Shown here: positions 28,018 to 37,198 of the stretch, piece by piece
Position numbering within the stretch: position 1 is the stretch's first letter
How the letters are laid out: each line of letters starts with the position of its first letter
Source of the DNA: Enemella dayhoffiae
Lineage (GTDB): Bacteria > Actinomycetota > Actinomycetes > Propionibacteriales > Propionibacteriaceae
Reading direction: 5' to 3'
Assembly (NCBI RefSeq): GCF_002250625.1
Contig: NZ_NMVQ01000003.1
Span: 62,001-126,000 of the forward strand
Length of the DNA: 64,000 nt
Notes under the pieces: generated by a model
Databases searched by the model: none
What the model was told of the DNA's origin: nothing
The model's input: only the letters and a program-made list of their open reading frames with translations
Made by a program: the position numbers and the translations under genes

Positions 28018-28686
28018 TCAGGGCTTGGGCACCTCGAGGATCACCAACGGGTTGATCCCCTCGTCGCTGATCACCACCAGCGCGGGACCGGGCGGCATCT
28101 CCACCGACACCCACCCCTGCCTGCTCTGCCCGGCCTTCAGCTCTCCGTCGCCGAGCGGCTGCTTGCCGGCGCCGATGCCCGGCAGATACTCCGTCTTCCT
28201 GGTGTCATAGACCGCATAGAAGTTGTTCGAGGTGACCATCGTGCCCTCGGTGCAGTCATAGCGCAGTTCGAGATTGAGGTATTGCCGACCCGGATCCGGG
28301 GGGAGGTCACCCTTGTCGGACCACTCGGCCTGCAGCACCATGATCGTGCCCTTGCCATACAGCCCCTCGACCGTCATCCGCTGCCCGACCGCACCGTGCT
28401 GCACCGGCGCCGGCGTACCGCTGCGGGGGACCAGGGTGGGGGTCGGGCTCGGGTCGACGTCACCCAGCGGCCGGTTCAGCTGACCCCGGAGGAAGAAGAA
28501 GAACACCACCAGCGCCGCCACCAGCACCCCGATGCCGAGCACCAGCACCGGCAGCGGCACCTTCTTGCGCGGCGGTGCGGACGGACCGGGCGGTCGCTCC
28601 TCGGTGGGGACGTAGTCCTCATCCCCGGGCATCGGCCGGTGGCCGGGTTCGGGGAGCGGGGGCTCCTGATCTCCTGGCCTGCTCAC
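28018..28686 (-). CDS. Membrane-anchored DUF4352-like protein
   Basis: The 222-residue product has a Pro-rich cytoplasmic N-terminus (about 50 residues), one transmembrane helix (VPLPVLVLGIGVLVAALVVF), a short Pro/Thr linker and an extracytoplasmic domain of about 130 residues with alternating strands (YLNLELRYDCTEGTMV, GWVSVEMPPGPALVVI). This resembles DUF4352 immunoglobulin-like domains. The function is unknown. The GTG at 28686 fits the pattern and leaves 10 bases to the helicase gene stop at 28697, so it is likely the last gene of that operon. Confidence 0.7.
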   Translation of the reverse strand: MSRPGDQEPPLPEPGHRPMPGDEDYVPTEERPPGPSAPPRKKVPLPVLVLGIGVLVAALVVFFFFLRGQLNRPLGDVDPSPTPTLVPRSGTPAPVQHGAVGQRMTVEGLYGKGTIMVLQAEWSDKGDLPPDPGRQYLNLELRYDCTEGTMVTSNNFYAVYDTRKTEYLPGIGAGKQPLGDGELKAGQSRQGWVSVEMPPGPALVVISDEGINPLVILEVPKP

Positions 28687-28696
28687 GGGGGCGATC

Positions 28697-30409
28697 CTAG
28701 TCGTCCGCGGAACCCTCGCCCGCGTCGTCCCCATCGGCCGGGCCACCGTCCAGCTCCGCCAGCTCCTCGGCGTCGATGATCCGATAGGCGTACCCCTGCT
28801 CGGCGAGGAACCGCTGCCGGTGCTGGGCGAAGTCGGCGTCCACCGTGTCGCGGGCGACCACCGCATAGAACCGGGCGGTCACCCCGTCCGACTTGGGTCG
28901 CAGCAACCGACCCAGCCGCTGCGCCTCCTCCTGCCGGGACCCGAACGCCCCGGACACCTGGATCGCCACCTGCGCCGAGGGCAGGTCCACCGAGAAGTTG
29001 GCGACCTTCGATACCACCAGCAGGTCGATCTCCCCGCTGCGGAACGCCTCATAGAGCTGCTGCCGCTGCCGGGTGGTCGTCTCGCCCTTGATCAACGGCG
29101 CACCGAGCCGTTCGGCCAGCTCATCGAGCTGGTCCACGTATTGCCCGATCACCAACCGCGGTACGCCGGCGTGGCGGCGTACCAGTTCCTCCACCACCGC
29201 GGTCTTCGCCTCGGCGGTGGCCGCCAGCCGATAGCGCGCCTCCGGATCGGCCATCGCGTACGCCAACCGGTCCGCCTCGGGCAGGGTGACGCGCACCTCC
29301 ACACAGTCGGCCGGGGCGATCCACCCCTGGGCCTCGATGTCCTTCCACGGGGCGTCGAACCGCTTCGGCCCGATCAGCGAGAACACATCCCCCTCGCGGC
29401 CGTCCTCGCGGACCAGGGTCGCGGTCAGCCCGAGCCGGCGCCTGGCCTGCAGGTCGGCGGTCCGCCGGAACACCGGCGCAGGCAGCAGGTGCACCTCGTC
29501 ATAGATGACCAGCCCCCAATCGCGGGCGTCGAACAGCTCCAGATGCTGGTGCACCCCGCCGCGCTTGGTGGTGATCACCTGATAGGTGGCGATGGTGACC
29601 GGCCGGATCTCCTTGCGGGCGCCGGAATATTCGCCGATCTCGTCGGCGGAAAGACTGGTACGCCGCAGCAGCTCGTCCTTCCACTGCCGCGCGGACACCG
29701 TGTTGGTGACCAGGATCAGCGTGGTGCTGCCGGCCAGCGCCATCGACGCGGCCCCGACGATCGTCTTGCCGGCGCCGCAGGGCAGCACCACCACCCCGGA
29801 TCCGCCGTGCCAGAACGATTCCGCCGCCAGGCGCTGATAGGGCCGCAGCTCCCAACCGCCCGCGCCACCGTTCGCGCCGGAGGTGGACAACTCGATCGGG
29901 TGCGCCTCGCCGTCGACATAGCCGGCCAGGTCCTCGGCCGGCCAGCCGAGCTTGAGCAGCACCTGCTTGAGGTGCCCGCGCTCGCTCGGATGCACGATCA
30001 CCGTGTCGTCGTCGATCCGGGCCCCGACCAGCCCCTTCACCTTGGCCGAGCGCAGCACCTCGGTCAGCACCGGACGGTCGGTGGTGACCAGCACCAGCCC
30101 GTGGGTCGGGTGCTTCTCGATCCGCAGCCGGCCATAGCGGCCCATCGTCTCGGCCACGTCGACCAGCAGTGAGCTGGGCACCGGATAGCGCGACCAGGTG
30201 ATCAGCGTGTCCACCACCTGCTCCGCGTCGTGCCCGGCGGCGCGGGCGTTCCACAGCCCGAGCGGGGTGAGCCGGTAGGTGTGGATGTGCTCCGGCGCCC
30301 GTTCCAGCTCGGCGAACGGGGCGATGGCGATCCGACAGGTCTCCGCGTCGGGGTGATCAACCTCCAGCAGCAGCGACCGGTCGGACTGGACGACGAGCGG
30401 GCCCGGCAT
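28697..30409 (-). CDS. XPB/ERCC3-like DNA repair helicase
   Basis: The 570-residue protein has the bacterial XPB layout: an N-terminal DNA-damage-recognition-like region (about 1-190), then helicase domain 1 with LPCGAGKTIVGA (Walker A), IYDEVHLLP (DEVH box) and GLTATLVRED, and domain 2 with VSKVANFSVDLPSAQVAIQVS and RQEEAQRLGRLLRPK. It is a 3'-5' SF2 helicase proposed to open DNA in repair; it resembles mycobacterial Rv0861c. Its ATG overlaps the stop of the gene upstream by one base (TGATG), so it is coupled to the exported-protein gene at 30409. Confidence 0.95.
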   Translation of the reverse strand: MPGPLVVQSDRSLLLEVDHPDAETCRIAIAPFAELERAPEHIHTYRLTPLGLWNARAAGHDAEQVVDTLITWSRYPVPSSLLVDVAETMGRYGRLRIEKHPTHGLVLVTTDRPVLTEVLRSAKVKGLVGARIDDDTVIVHPSERGHLKQVLLKLGWPAEDLAGYVDGEAHPIELSTSGANGGAGGWELRPYQRLAAESFWHGGSGVVVLPCGAGKTIVGAASMALAGSTTLILVTNTVSARQWKDELLRRTSLSADEIGEYSGARKEIRPVTIATYQVITTKRGGVHQHLELFDARDWGLVIYDEVHLLPAPVFRRTADLQARRRLGLTATLVREDGREGDVFSLIGPKRFDAPWKDIEAQGWIAPADCVEVRVTLPEADRLAYAMADPEARYRLAATAEAKTAVVEELVRRHAGVPRLVIGQYVDQLDELAERLGAPLIKGETTTRQRQQLYEAFRSGEIDLLVVSKVANFSVDLPSAQVAIQVSGAFGSRQEEAQRLGRLLRPKSDGVTARFYAVVARDTVDADFAQHRQRFLAEQGYAYRIIDAEELAELDGGPADGDDAGEGSADD

Positions 30410-31203
30410 CAGCGACGCGTCGCCGCAGCCGGGGCGACGCCGAACGTCGAGACCGGGCCGGTCGTCGGGGAGGGGGTGTGATCGTCCAGCGGGACCGGCT
30501 CGTGATAGCCGACGGTGGGGGCGTTGGTGCCCTGCATCCGCTCGTTGTAGGCGATCACGGTGACCGTGAACGTGCCGGCCTGGGTGGGGCAGGAGAGCGT
30601 GGCCGAGGTGCCGGTCACCGTCTGCGAACCCTGGTTGCTGGCATAGACGGTGTAGCGGACGGCCCCCGCCGACGGGCTCCAGGTCACCGGGAAGGTGCGA
30701 CCCCCGTTGCAGCTGGACAGGTCATTGCTGCTGGTGATCGCGAACGGCCCGGGCGGACCCTCGGAGCGGGACGGGCCCACGGAGGCGCTGGCTCTCGGCT
30801 CGGGGGTCGACGACGGGGTGGTCGACTGCGTCGGTTGGGTCGGCTGGGGGGCCGCGGTGGGCGTGTCCGCGGAGGTGCCCACCGGTTGTACCGCGGGGGA
30901 CGGGGGAGCGGTGGGCGCGGTGGTCGTCGCGCTCACGCTCGCGCTCGGCTCCGGCGTACGCGCGGTCCGGTGGGTCGGGGTGGCGCTGGCCGTCGGGGTT
31001 GCCGCCGGGGTGCGGACCGGGGCCGATGCGGGGGCCGGTTCGGTGGGGGTGCCGGGTCCGGTGGCGGGGGTCTGCACGCCGGACTCGCTGACCGGGGCTC
31101 CGACGACCGCCTCCCTGCTGCGTCCGGGCAGCAGAACCAGAGCCAGCGCCGTGAGGGCGATGGCATAGCCGGCCACGATCCGGCGGACGAGTTCCGGACG
31201 CAC
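30409..31203 (-). CDS. Exported Pro/Thr-rich protein with Fn3-like domain
   Basis: The 264-residue protein starts at a GTG, has a hydrophobic helix at residues 8-27 (signal anchor), then about 115 residues of Pro/Thr/Ala-rich linker. A C-terminal domain of about 90 residues follows, with a conserved-looking Cys pair (SSCNGGRTF and ATLSCPTQAG) and strands such as YTVYASNQG, resembling a fibronectin type III fold. The long linker suggests it spans the cell wall. It lies between two helicase genes and overlaps the XPB start. Its function is unknown. Confidence 0.7.
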   Translation of the reverse strand: MRPELVRRIVAGYAIALTALALVLLPGRSREAVVGAPVSESGVQTPATGPGTPTEPAPASAPVRTPAATPTASATPTHRTARTPEPSASVSATTTAPTAPPSPAVQPVGTSADTPTAAPQPTQPTQSTTPSSTPEPRASASVGPSRSEGPPGPFAITSSNDLSSCNGGRTFPVTWSPSAGAVRYTVYASNQGSQTVTGTSATLSCPTQAGTFTVTVIAYNERMQGTNAPTVGYHEPVPLDDHTPSPTTGPVSTFGVAPAAATRR

Positions 31204-31231
31204 CCCGACAGGCTACCCGACCTGCGGTGCC

Positions 31232-33370
31232 TCAGGAGCCCGACTCGCGCCGCGCGGCGATGATTCGCGACAACGGAAGGCTCACCGCGGTCCCCGAACC
31301 GACCAGCCGGACCATGCCCGCCGCCAGGTCGGCCGGGACGAGCGTGCGGGTCACCCGGGCGCCGTCGGCGGCCACGAAATCCACCGCCACCGCCGCCTGG
31401 TCGGTCCAGGCCCGACGCAGCACCTCGAGGGTCTCCTCGGTGCGCATGCCGCGTTCCCTGGCGGTGGTCGCGGCGGCGAGCAGCTGCTGGGCGAGGGCGC
31501 GCGGTTCGGCCCCGTTGGCGGGGGCGGGACGCCGCGAGGTGGTCGCCCGGCGCCGCGGCGGGGTGGCCAGCACCGAACCGGCCGCGTCCTCGGCGGCCGG
31601 CGCCATCCCGAGCGAACGCAGTAGGGCGACCACCTCGTCGGGATCGGCGTCGGCGATCAGGGTCTGCGGTCCGACCTGGCGTAAGCCGAGGGCGGCGGCC
31701 CCCTGATGGGCGAGTGCCGCCTGCATCCGCGCGGGATCGTCGATCCGCACATAGGCCCGGGCGGATCCGACCCGCACCGTGCCGTGCCGGCGGGCCACGT
31801 CGCCGACCTGGTACGCCAGCGGCTGCGGCACCCCCGAGGTGGAGTGCCGCTCGAGCCAGGCGAGCACCTGGTCGGCGTCCCGGCCGGCGTCGAACCCCCG
31901 GCGCAGCGACTCCGCGGAGAACCGGAACACCCCGCCCCCGCCGCGCGACTCCTGATCGGCCAGCAGCCGCAGCTCCTGCGCCACCTGGTGCTCCAGCGGG
32001 CCGGGAGCCACCGCGGTCAGATCCGCCTGCAGGACCAGCTCGGTGACCGGCTCGGGAAACATCGCCGCCACCTGCTCCGGGAGGGGCGCTCCGCCGGCCA
32101 CCGGGGCCAACTCGCTGACCTGATCCAGGGCGGTCAGCCCGAGCCAGGCGACCTCGGTGAGCACCGCGGCGACCAGATCGGCCACCGGAAGCACCCGGGT
32201 GAGCCCCGGCTGATCCCACTCGATCAGCGCGCCCAACCCCGTGGGGTCGGGGGCGCTGCCGATCCGCAGCCGGCCGAGCACGGCGGCGCGGGCTCCCGGC
32301 CCCCAGCGGGCGGCGCCCTCGGGCCCGAGCACGTGACCACCGTCGAGCCGGGAGGCGGCGTACCAGCGCGGGGTCTGGTACCAGCGCCGCAGCAACACCA
32401 CCACCCGCTCGGCCACCGGCAGTCGCAGCCACTGGTCGAAGTCGGCGCTCACCCGCAGGCTGGGCGGTGCGGTCGAGACCAGGTCTGCGGCATGCGCCAC
32501 CTCCAGGGTGAACCCGGCGCGCGCCGGATCCAGACCCAGCTCCCGGGCGAGCGCGCCGAGGTCGCGTACGCCGATTCCGCCGGAGCGCAGCAGCGCGGGC
32601 GGGCGGCGATCGACCGCGTCCACCACCGCCTCCACGTCGTGGCAGAACTCGTACGCCGCGCCCACGGCAGCGTGCAGCACCACCCGGGCGGGGCGTCGTC
32701 CGTCCGGCAGCTCGGCGGGGGCCTGCCAGGCCAGGTCGGTGCGGAACCCCCCGCGCCAGCGCAGCGCCACTTCGCGGGGGAGCACCACGGTGTCCGGCCC
32801 CAGTGGACGCAGCAGTCCCCGGGCCAGCAGGTGCTCGACCGGGGTGGCCGGGTGGGTGACCGGCCGGTCGGCGTTGCGTACAGTGCCGGTCGGCGGCCCC
32901 CAGGCCAACCGGTCCAGCACCTCGGCCGCGCCCTCGGGCAGCTCGGCGAGAGCGGCCGTCAGGGAGTCCCCCGTCAGCGGCCGGGGGCTCGGGGCGGCCA
33001 GTCCGCCGGGATAGGGATCGAAGGCCTGGCGGGCGGCGCGGACCAGGTGCAACTCGTCGGTGCCCCACACCAGGGCGAGTTCGCGCAGTCGGACCAGCGC
33101 CTCGGTGACAGCGGGCTCGGGGGCGCCCAGCAGCGCGACGAGTGCGTCGGTGCTGGTCGGGTCGGGCAGTGCGGCCAGTCCCTCGCAGCAGGTCAGCTGG
33201 AAACGGTCCAGCCGGTCCATCGCGCGATGCACCGAGGTGGGGGCGATCGACCGGGCGACCAGCTCGCCCAGGTCTCGGGGAGCCGGGTGACGAAGGTCGT
33301 CGCGGGCCGTCAGCAGCGAGGTCAACTCGTCCTCACCCAGCCCGCGCAGCGCATCGCTGAAGCTGCGCAT
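31232..33370 (-). CDS. Helicase-associated (Helicase_C_3-like) protein
   Basis: The 712-residue product starts MRSFSDALRGLGEDELTSLL, followed by winged-helix-like repeats (DLGELVARSIAPTSVHRAMDRLDRF, EPAVTEALVRLREL), and ends with a helicase C-terminal-like domain (VRVGSARAYVRIDDPARMQAAL). It has no Walker motifs. Proteins of this type are paired with XPB-like helicases across actinobacteria (mycobacterial Rv0862c beside Rv0861c), so a partner role in DNA repair is inferred. Its ATG overlaps the upstream stop by one base (TGATG). Confidence 0.85.
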   Translation of the reverse strand: MRSFSDALRGLGEDELTSLLTARDDLRHPAPRDLGELVARSIAPTSVHRAMDRLDRFQLTCCEGLAALPDPTSTDALVALLGAPEPAVTEALVRLRELALVWGTDELHLVRAARQAFDPYPGGLAAPSPRPLTGDSLTAALAELPEGAAEVLDRLAWGPPTGTVRNADRPVTHPATPVEHLLARGLLRPLGPDTVVLPREVALRWRGGFRTDLAWQAPAELPDGRRPARVVLHAAVGAAYEFCHDVEAVVDAVDRRPPALLRSGGIGVRDLGALARELGLDPARAGFTLEVAHAADLVSTAPPSLRVSADFDQWLRLPVAERVVVLLRRWYQTPRWYAASRLDGGHVLGPEGAARWGPGARAAVLGRLRIGSAPDPTGLGALIEWDQPGLTRVLPVADLVAAVLTEVAWLGLTALDQVSELAPVAGGAPLPEQVAAMFPEPVTELVLQADLTAVAPGPLEHQVAQELRLLADQESRGGGGVFRFSAESLRRGFDAGRDADQVLAWLERHSTSGVPQPLAYQVGDVARRHGTVRVGSARAYVRIDDPARMQAALAHQGAAALGLRQVGPQTLIADADPDEVVALLRSLGMAPAAEDAAGSVLATPPRRRATTSRRPAPANGAEPRALAQQLLAAATTARERGMRTEETLEVLRRAWTDQAAVAVDFVAADGARVTRTLVPADLAAGMVRLVGSGTAVSLPLSRIIAARRESGS

Positions 33371-34320
33371 CAGCCCCAACCGGGGTCGGGGTTGCGCTGC
33401 GGCACCTCGGGCTGCTCGCCCTGGGCCTGGGCCCGCGCGACCAGCACGATCAGCGACACCAGTACCAGCCAGCAGACCACGGCGCTGAGCTGGCAGAGCA
33501 GGTCGTAGGCGACCAGCAGGTCGTCCAGGCTGTAGAGCACTCCGACCACCAGGGTGATGCCGAGCGCGGCCGCCCCGGACAGGAAGAGGTAGCGCACCCA
33601 CTGCCGTCGATAGCCGATCCGCCCGGAGGTGAGGAAGGCGGTCACGAACGCCAGCGGGGACAGCCAGCCGAACAGGCTGACCAGCACGCACAGCCCGCCG
33701 ACCAGCAGCGCGGCGACGGTGGGGAAGGTGACCCCCTCGAGCACGTCGCCGATGCTGAGCCGCCGGGTGGCCGCGGGGTGCTGCTGCCCGGGCCCGAACC
33801 ACTGCGGGGTGCCGGGAGCGGGGGGCGCGGCCGGGTGACCCTCGGGCCGCGGGTAGTTCAGCCCGGTGCGCTGTCCCTGCGACAGGTGGAACGCCTGGTG
33901 CGGATCGTGCTGCGGCGGGCCGTGCACCTCGTCGGGATGCGGCACGTGCGGGGGCGGGCTGGCCACCGCGGCGCCCGCTGGCCGCGTACCGGCCGGTGCG
34001 CCGGTGGGCGGAGCCCATCCCGGGTCGGGCTGGTTCAGCCCGCTGTGCGCCGCCCCCCAGGCCGCGGAACTGTGCTCGGTCATCAGCGTGCTGGCGACCT
34101 CGAACGCCTGGTGCGGATCGCGCGGCTGATCGGCCTGCGGCACCAGGGCGACCAGCGGGGAGACCTGGTGCCGCTGCTCGAACAGCGGCCGGACCAGCGG
34201 GGCGTCGGCCGACGGCTGGGGTCGGGGCGGGGCGGTGTCCAGCTGGCTGACCTGGGGCGCGGTGAACTCGGACGGCCGCTCGTGCGGCGCATATTCGGGT
34301 CCGTCCTGCCAGGTTGCCAT
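33370..34320 (-). CDS. Pro-rich multi-pass membrane protein
   Basis: The 316-residue protein has about 180 residues of Pro/Gln/His-rich, probably disordered, cytoplasmic sequence with two DPHQAF repeats, then four transmembrane helices (from TVAALLVGGLCVLVSLFGW to VCWLVLVSLIVLVARA). It has no recognised domain. It is the first gene of the tight minus-strand run into the helicase-associated gene. Only weak ribosome-site sequence precedes the ATG. The repeats recall other actinobacterial membrane proteins with Pro-rich tails. Confidence 0.72.
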   Translation of the reverse strand: MATWQDGPEYAPHERPSEFTAPQVSQLDTAPPRPQPSADAPLVRPLFEQRHQVSPLVALVPQADQPRDPHQAFEVASTLMTEHSSAAWGAAHSGLNQPDPGWAPPTGAPAGTRPAGAAVASPPPHVPHPDEVHGPPQHDPHQAFHLSQGQRTGLNYPRPEGHPAAPPAPGTPQWFGPGQQHPAATRRLSIGDVLEGVTFPTVAALLVGGLCVLVSLFGWLSPLAFVTAFLTSGRIGYRRQWVRYLFLSGAAALGITLVVGVLYSLDDLLVAYDLLCQLSAVVCWLVLVSLIVLVARAQAQGEQPEVPQRNPDPGWG

Positions 34321-34349
34321 GCCGGTGATTCTAGTTCGCGGGCGATTCG

Positions 34350-35687
34350 CTACCAGCGCGTGGCGTTGACGATGCGGATGCCGGGGGCCCGGCGTACGCC
34401 CACCCGCAGCGTCAGGTGCGCCTCGTAGGCCATCCGCAGCGCGCACACCGCGGTGAGCAGCACGATCAGCGCACCGTTGAGCAGCATCCCGCCGCGCGGC
34501 CCCCACAGGTCGACCGTCGCGCCGGAGATCAGGCCGCCGAGGGCCTGGCCGCCGATCACCACCAGCACGTAGACGCTGATCACCCGGCCGCGCACCCACT
34601 CCGGCGCGGTCAGCTGGACGAGGGTGTTCGCCGACTGCAGGAAGAGCACCTGGACGATCCCGAACAGCACCATCAGTCCGGCGAACAGCGGCAGGTTCGG
34701 TGCGGTGGAGGCGAGCACCACCAGGGCGCCGAGCAGGGCGGTGAAGCCGGTCAGTTCGCGCAACCGCAGCGTACGCCGGTTCCGGGCGGCCAACTGGGCG
34801 CCGATCACGGCCCCGGCCGCCGCCATGCCGGCCAACAGGCCATAACCGGAGACCCCGGCCGAGAACACCCGGGCCGACATCGCGCTGAGCAGCACCGGCA
34901 GGCTGGTGCCGAACACGCCGACCACGGCGACCAGCACGATGGTCCAGGCGATCTCGGGGGTACGCCGGACCACGCGCAGCCCGTCACTGAGTCGCCCGGT
35001 GCGGTTGCCGGCGGCCGCGGTGCGGGACGGGGTGCGGATCAGCAGATAGCTGGTCACCACGATCAGGCAGGTGAGCGCGTTCAGCGCGAAGCACCAGCCC
35101 AGGCCGACGCCGTGGATCAGCGCGCCGGCCAGCAGCGGCCCGGCGACACCGGCGGACTGGAAGGCGGTGGTGTTCAGGCCGAGGGCGCTGCGCAGTCCGC
35201 CGCGCCCGACGAGCCGGTTGACCAGTTCGAGGCGGCCGGGCTGTTCGACGACGGCGGCCAGACCGCTGCCCAGGGCGAGCGCATAGCACGCCCACACCGA
35301 GGCGGATCCGGTGAACACGAGCACCGCGAGCACGGCGGCCATGGTGGCCAGGAAGCTCTGGCTGAGGATCAGCAGCTTGCGCGGGTCGAACCGGTCGACC
35401 AGGGCGCCGCCGAACAGTCCGAGCAGCAGGACGGGTGCGAACTGGAGGGTGACCGAGACGCCGACGGCGGAGACGCTGTGGGTGAGCTGCAGCACCTGCC
35501 AGTCGAGGGCGATCCGCTGCACCCACAGTCCGAGGCTGCCGAAGGCGAAGGCGAGCACATAGACGCGGAAGTGCGGGACGTTGAGCGCAATCAGCGATTG
35601 CGGCAGTCGGCGGGGCTGGGCGGGTTCGTTGAGGTTCGGGGAAGGGTTCTTGCTGGCTGCAGGCGTACCTGCAGGTGCTGCGCGCAT
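34350..35687 (-). CDS. MFS transporter, EntS/MFS_3-like
   Basis: The 445-residue protein shows twelve hydrophobic segments and the MFS_3 pattern: FGSLGLWVQRIALDWQVLQLTHS in helix 1, GGALVDRFDPRKLLI in loop 2-3 and WVRGRVISVYVLVVIGGQALGGLISG in the second half. Relatives export siderophores, macrolides or other small molecules. The arrangement opposite a LysR regulator across 146 bases suggests induction by its substrate. The A+T-rich gap contains an operator candidate. Confidence 0.9.
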   Translation of the reverse strand: MRAAPAGTPAASKNPSPNLNEPAQPRRLPQSLIALNVPHFRVYVLAFAFGSLGLWVQRIALDWQVLQLTHSVSAVGVSVTLQFAPVLLLGLFGGALVDRFDPRKLLILSQSFLATMAAVLAVLVFTGSASVWACYALALGSGLAAVVEQPGRLELVNRLVGRGGLRSALGLNTTAFQSAGVAGPLLAGALIHGVGLGWCFALNALTCLIVVTSYLLIRTPSRTAAAGNRTGRLSDGLRVVRRTPEIAWTIVLVAVVGVFGTSLPVLLSAMSARVFSAGVSGYGLLAGMAAAGAVIGAQLAARNRRTLRLRELTGFTALLGALVVLASTAPNLPLFAGLMVLFGIVQVLFLQSANTLVQLTAPEWVRGRVISVYVLVVIGGQALGGLISGATVDLWGPRGGMLLNGALIVLLTAVCALRMAYEAHLTLRVGVRRAPGIRIVNATRW

Positions 35688-35786
35688 GACGAAAGATCAC
35701 CGCTTCTGGTGCTGGTGGTGGAAAGGGATTGGGCCGCGGTGCCGTGATCGAGCGTAGGCGTACCCGATAGATTCGGCCAAACAATG

Positions 35787-35815
35787 GAGCGTATAAAATC
35801 AATAAGCAACGCTTC
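35787..35815. promoter_or_regulatory. Operator candidate in the MFS/LysR divergent gap
   Basis: The arms GAGCGT and ACGCTTC flank an A+T-rich centre (ATAAAATCAATAAGC). This is the most A+T-rich stretch of the gap and is placed to control the divergent promoters. Confidence 0.4.
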
Positions 35816-35833
35816 TAAGTCTCTGGAGGGTCG

Positions 35834-36709
35834 ATGTCCCTGCCCGAACCGCACTTCGATCCCGCCCTGTTGCGCGGCTTCCTGGCCGTGGCCGACACCC
35901 GCAGCTTCACCCGCGCCGCCGAGCAGCTCGGCATCTCCCAGCCGGCGGTGTCCCAGCAGGTACGCCGACTCGAACAGGCCGCCGGACGTCAGCTGGTGGT
36001 CCGCGACACCCGCTCGGTCTCCCTCACCGACAACGGGGAGGCGATGCGCGGATTCGCCCGGCAGATCCTGGCCGCGCACGACCAGGCCAGCAGCTATTTC
36101 TCCGGCTCGGCGATGCGCGGTCGGTTGCGCTTCGGGGCGGCCGACGAGTTCGCGCTGACCGACCTGCCGCGGATCCTGCGCGAATTCCGCCAGCACCACC
36201 CGGGCATCCAGCTTGAGCTGACCGTCGCCCAGTCCGGCGTACTGCAACGCAGGCTCGAGTCGAACCACCTCGACCTGATCCTGGTCAACCAGCGAGCCGG
36301 CTCCGACACCGGCCGGATGGTGCACCGCGACCAACTGGTCTGGGTCGGATTGCCGAACACCACCCTCGACCAGGCCGCGCCGGTGCCGCTGGTCACCTAT
36401 CACGCCCCGAGCTGGACCCGGCAGGCCGCGATCGACGCGCTCGCCGAGCAGCGGCGAGCCTGGCGCGTGGTCTGCAACACCCGCCAGGTGCTCGGCATCA
36501 TCGCCGCGACCCGGGCCGGACTCGGGCTGTGTGTGCTGGGGCGGACCCGGGTGCCCGGTGACCTGCGCGCGCTCAGCGGACGATTCGGCCTGCCGGAGCT
36601 GCCGGAACTCGAGCAGGCCCTGCAGGCCAATCCGCGCTCCCCCCGCGAGCCGGTCGAGGCGTTGACCGCTTCGATAATGAACCTGCCGCTGGCTGCCATC
36701 CAGCGCTAG
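35834..36709 (+). CDS. LysR-family transcriptional regulator
   Basis: The 291-residue product has a LysR helix-turn-helix at residues 8-66 (FLAVADTRSFTRAAEQLGISQPAVSQQVRRLE) and an effector domain beginning GRLRFGAADEFALTDLPRIL near residue 95. The length is typical. It is divergent from the MFS exporter gene and probably controls it. The inducer is unknown. Confidence 0.95.
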   Translation: MSLPEPHFDPALLRGFLAVADTRSFTRAAEQLGISQPAVSQQVRRLEQAAGRQLVVRDTRSVSLTDNGEAMRGFARQILAAHDQASSYFSGSAMRGRLRFGAADEFALTDLPRILREFRQHHPGIQLELTVAQSGVLQRRLESNHLDLILVNQRAGSDTGRMVHRDQLVWVGLPNTTLDQAAPVPLVTYHAPSWTRQAAIDALAEQRRAWRVVCNTRQVLGIIAATRAGLGLCVLGRTRVPGDLRALSGRFGLPELPELEQALQANPRSPREPVEALTASIMNLPLAAIQR

Positions 36710-36789
36710 GATTGCGGCATCCCCTCGGCCGAGCGTCGAGGGTTCGTCCTGTTCCGGTGCGCAAGCGCCCGATCGTGAGTGAGGTTCTC

Positions 36790-37173
36790 GTGCCGACTGG
36801 CAAGGTCCGCTTCTATGACGCGGAAAAGGGTTTCGGCTTCCTGACCAAGGATGGTGGCGGCGACGTCTATCTGCGCGCCAACGCGCTGCCGGCCGGTGTC
36901 ACCACCCTCAAGCCCGGCCAGAAGGTGGAGTTCGGCGTGGTCGAGGGCCGCAAGGGTGAGCAGGCGCTGTCGCTGACCCTGATCGACGCGCCCGTGTCGC
37001 TGTCGAAGGCGAGCCGGAAGAAGCCGGAGCAGATGGCGATGCTGACCGAGGACCTGATCAAGCTGCTGGACGGGGTCGGGACCGGCTATCGGCACGGCCG
37101 GCACCCGGACCCCAAGCACGCCGCCAAGATCGCCCAACTGCTGCGCGCCGTTGCGGACGAGTTGGAGCTGTGA
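36790..37173 (+). CDS. Cold-shock domain protein with C-terminal extension
   Basis: The 127-residue protein starts with a cold-shock domain (PTGKVRFYDAEKGFGFLTKDGGGDVYLRANAL), where KGFGFL carries the RNP1-like aromatic residues. About 60 residues of helical extension follow the domain, as in actinobacterial CspB proteins longer than the 67-residue CspA. It binds single-stranded RNA or DNA. The GTG at 36790 is placed five bases after GAGG and matches the family start; an in-frame GTG 12-15 bases upstream is possible. Confidence 0.9.
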   Translation: MPTGKVRFYDAEKGFGFLTKDGGGDVYLRANALPAGVTTLKPGQKVEFGVVEGRKGEQALSLTLIDAPVSLSKASRKKPEQMAMLTEDLIKLLDGVGTGYRHGRHPDPKHAAKIAQLLRAVADELEL

Positions 37174-37198
37174 GGCCCGCACCGCGACAATGGAGTCG

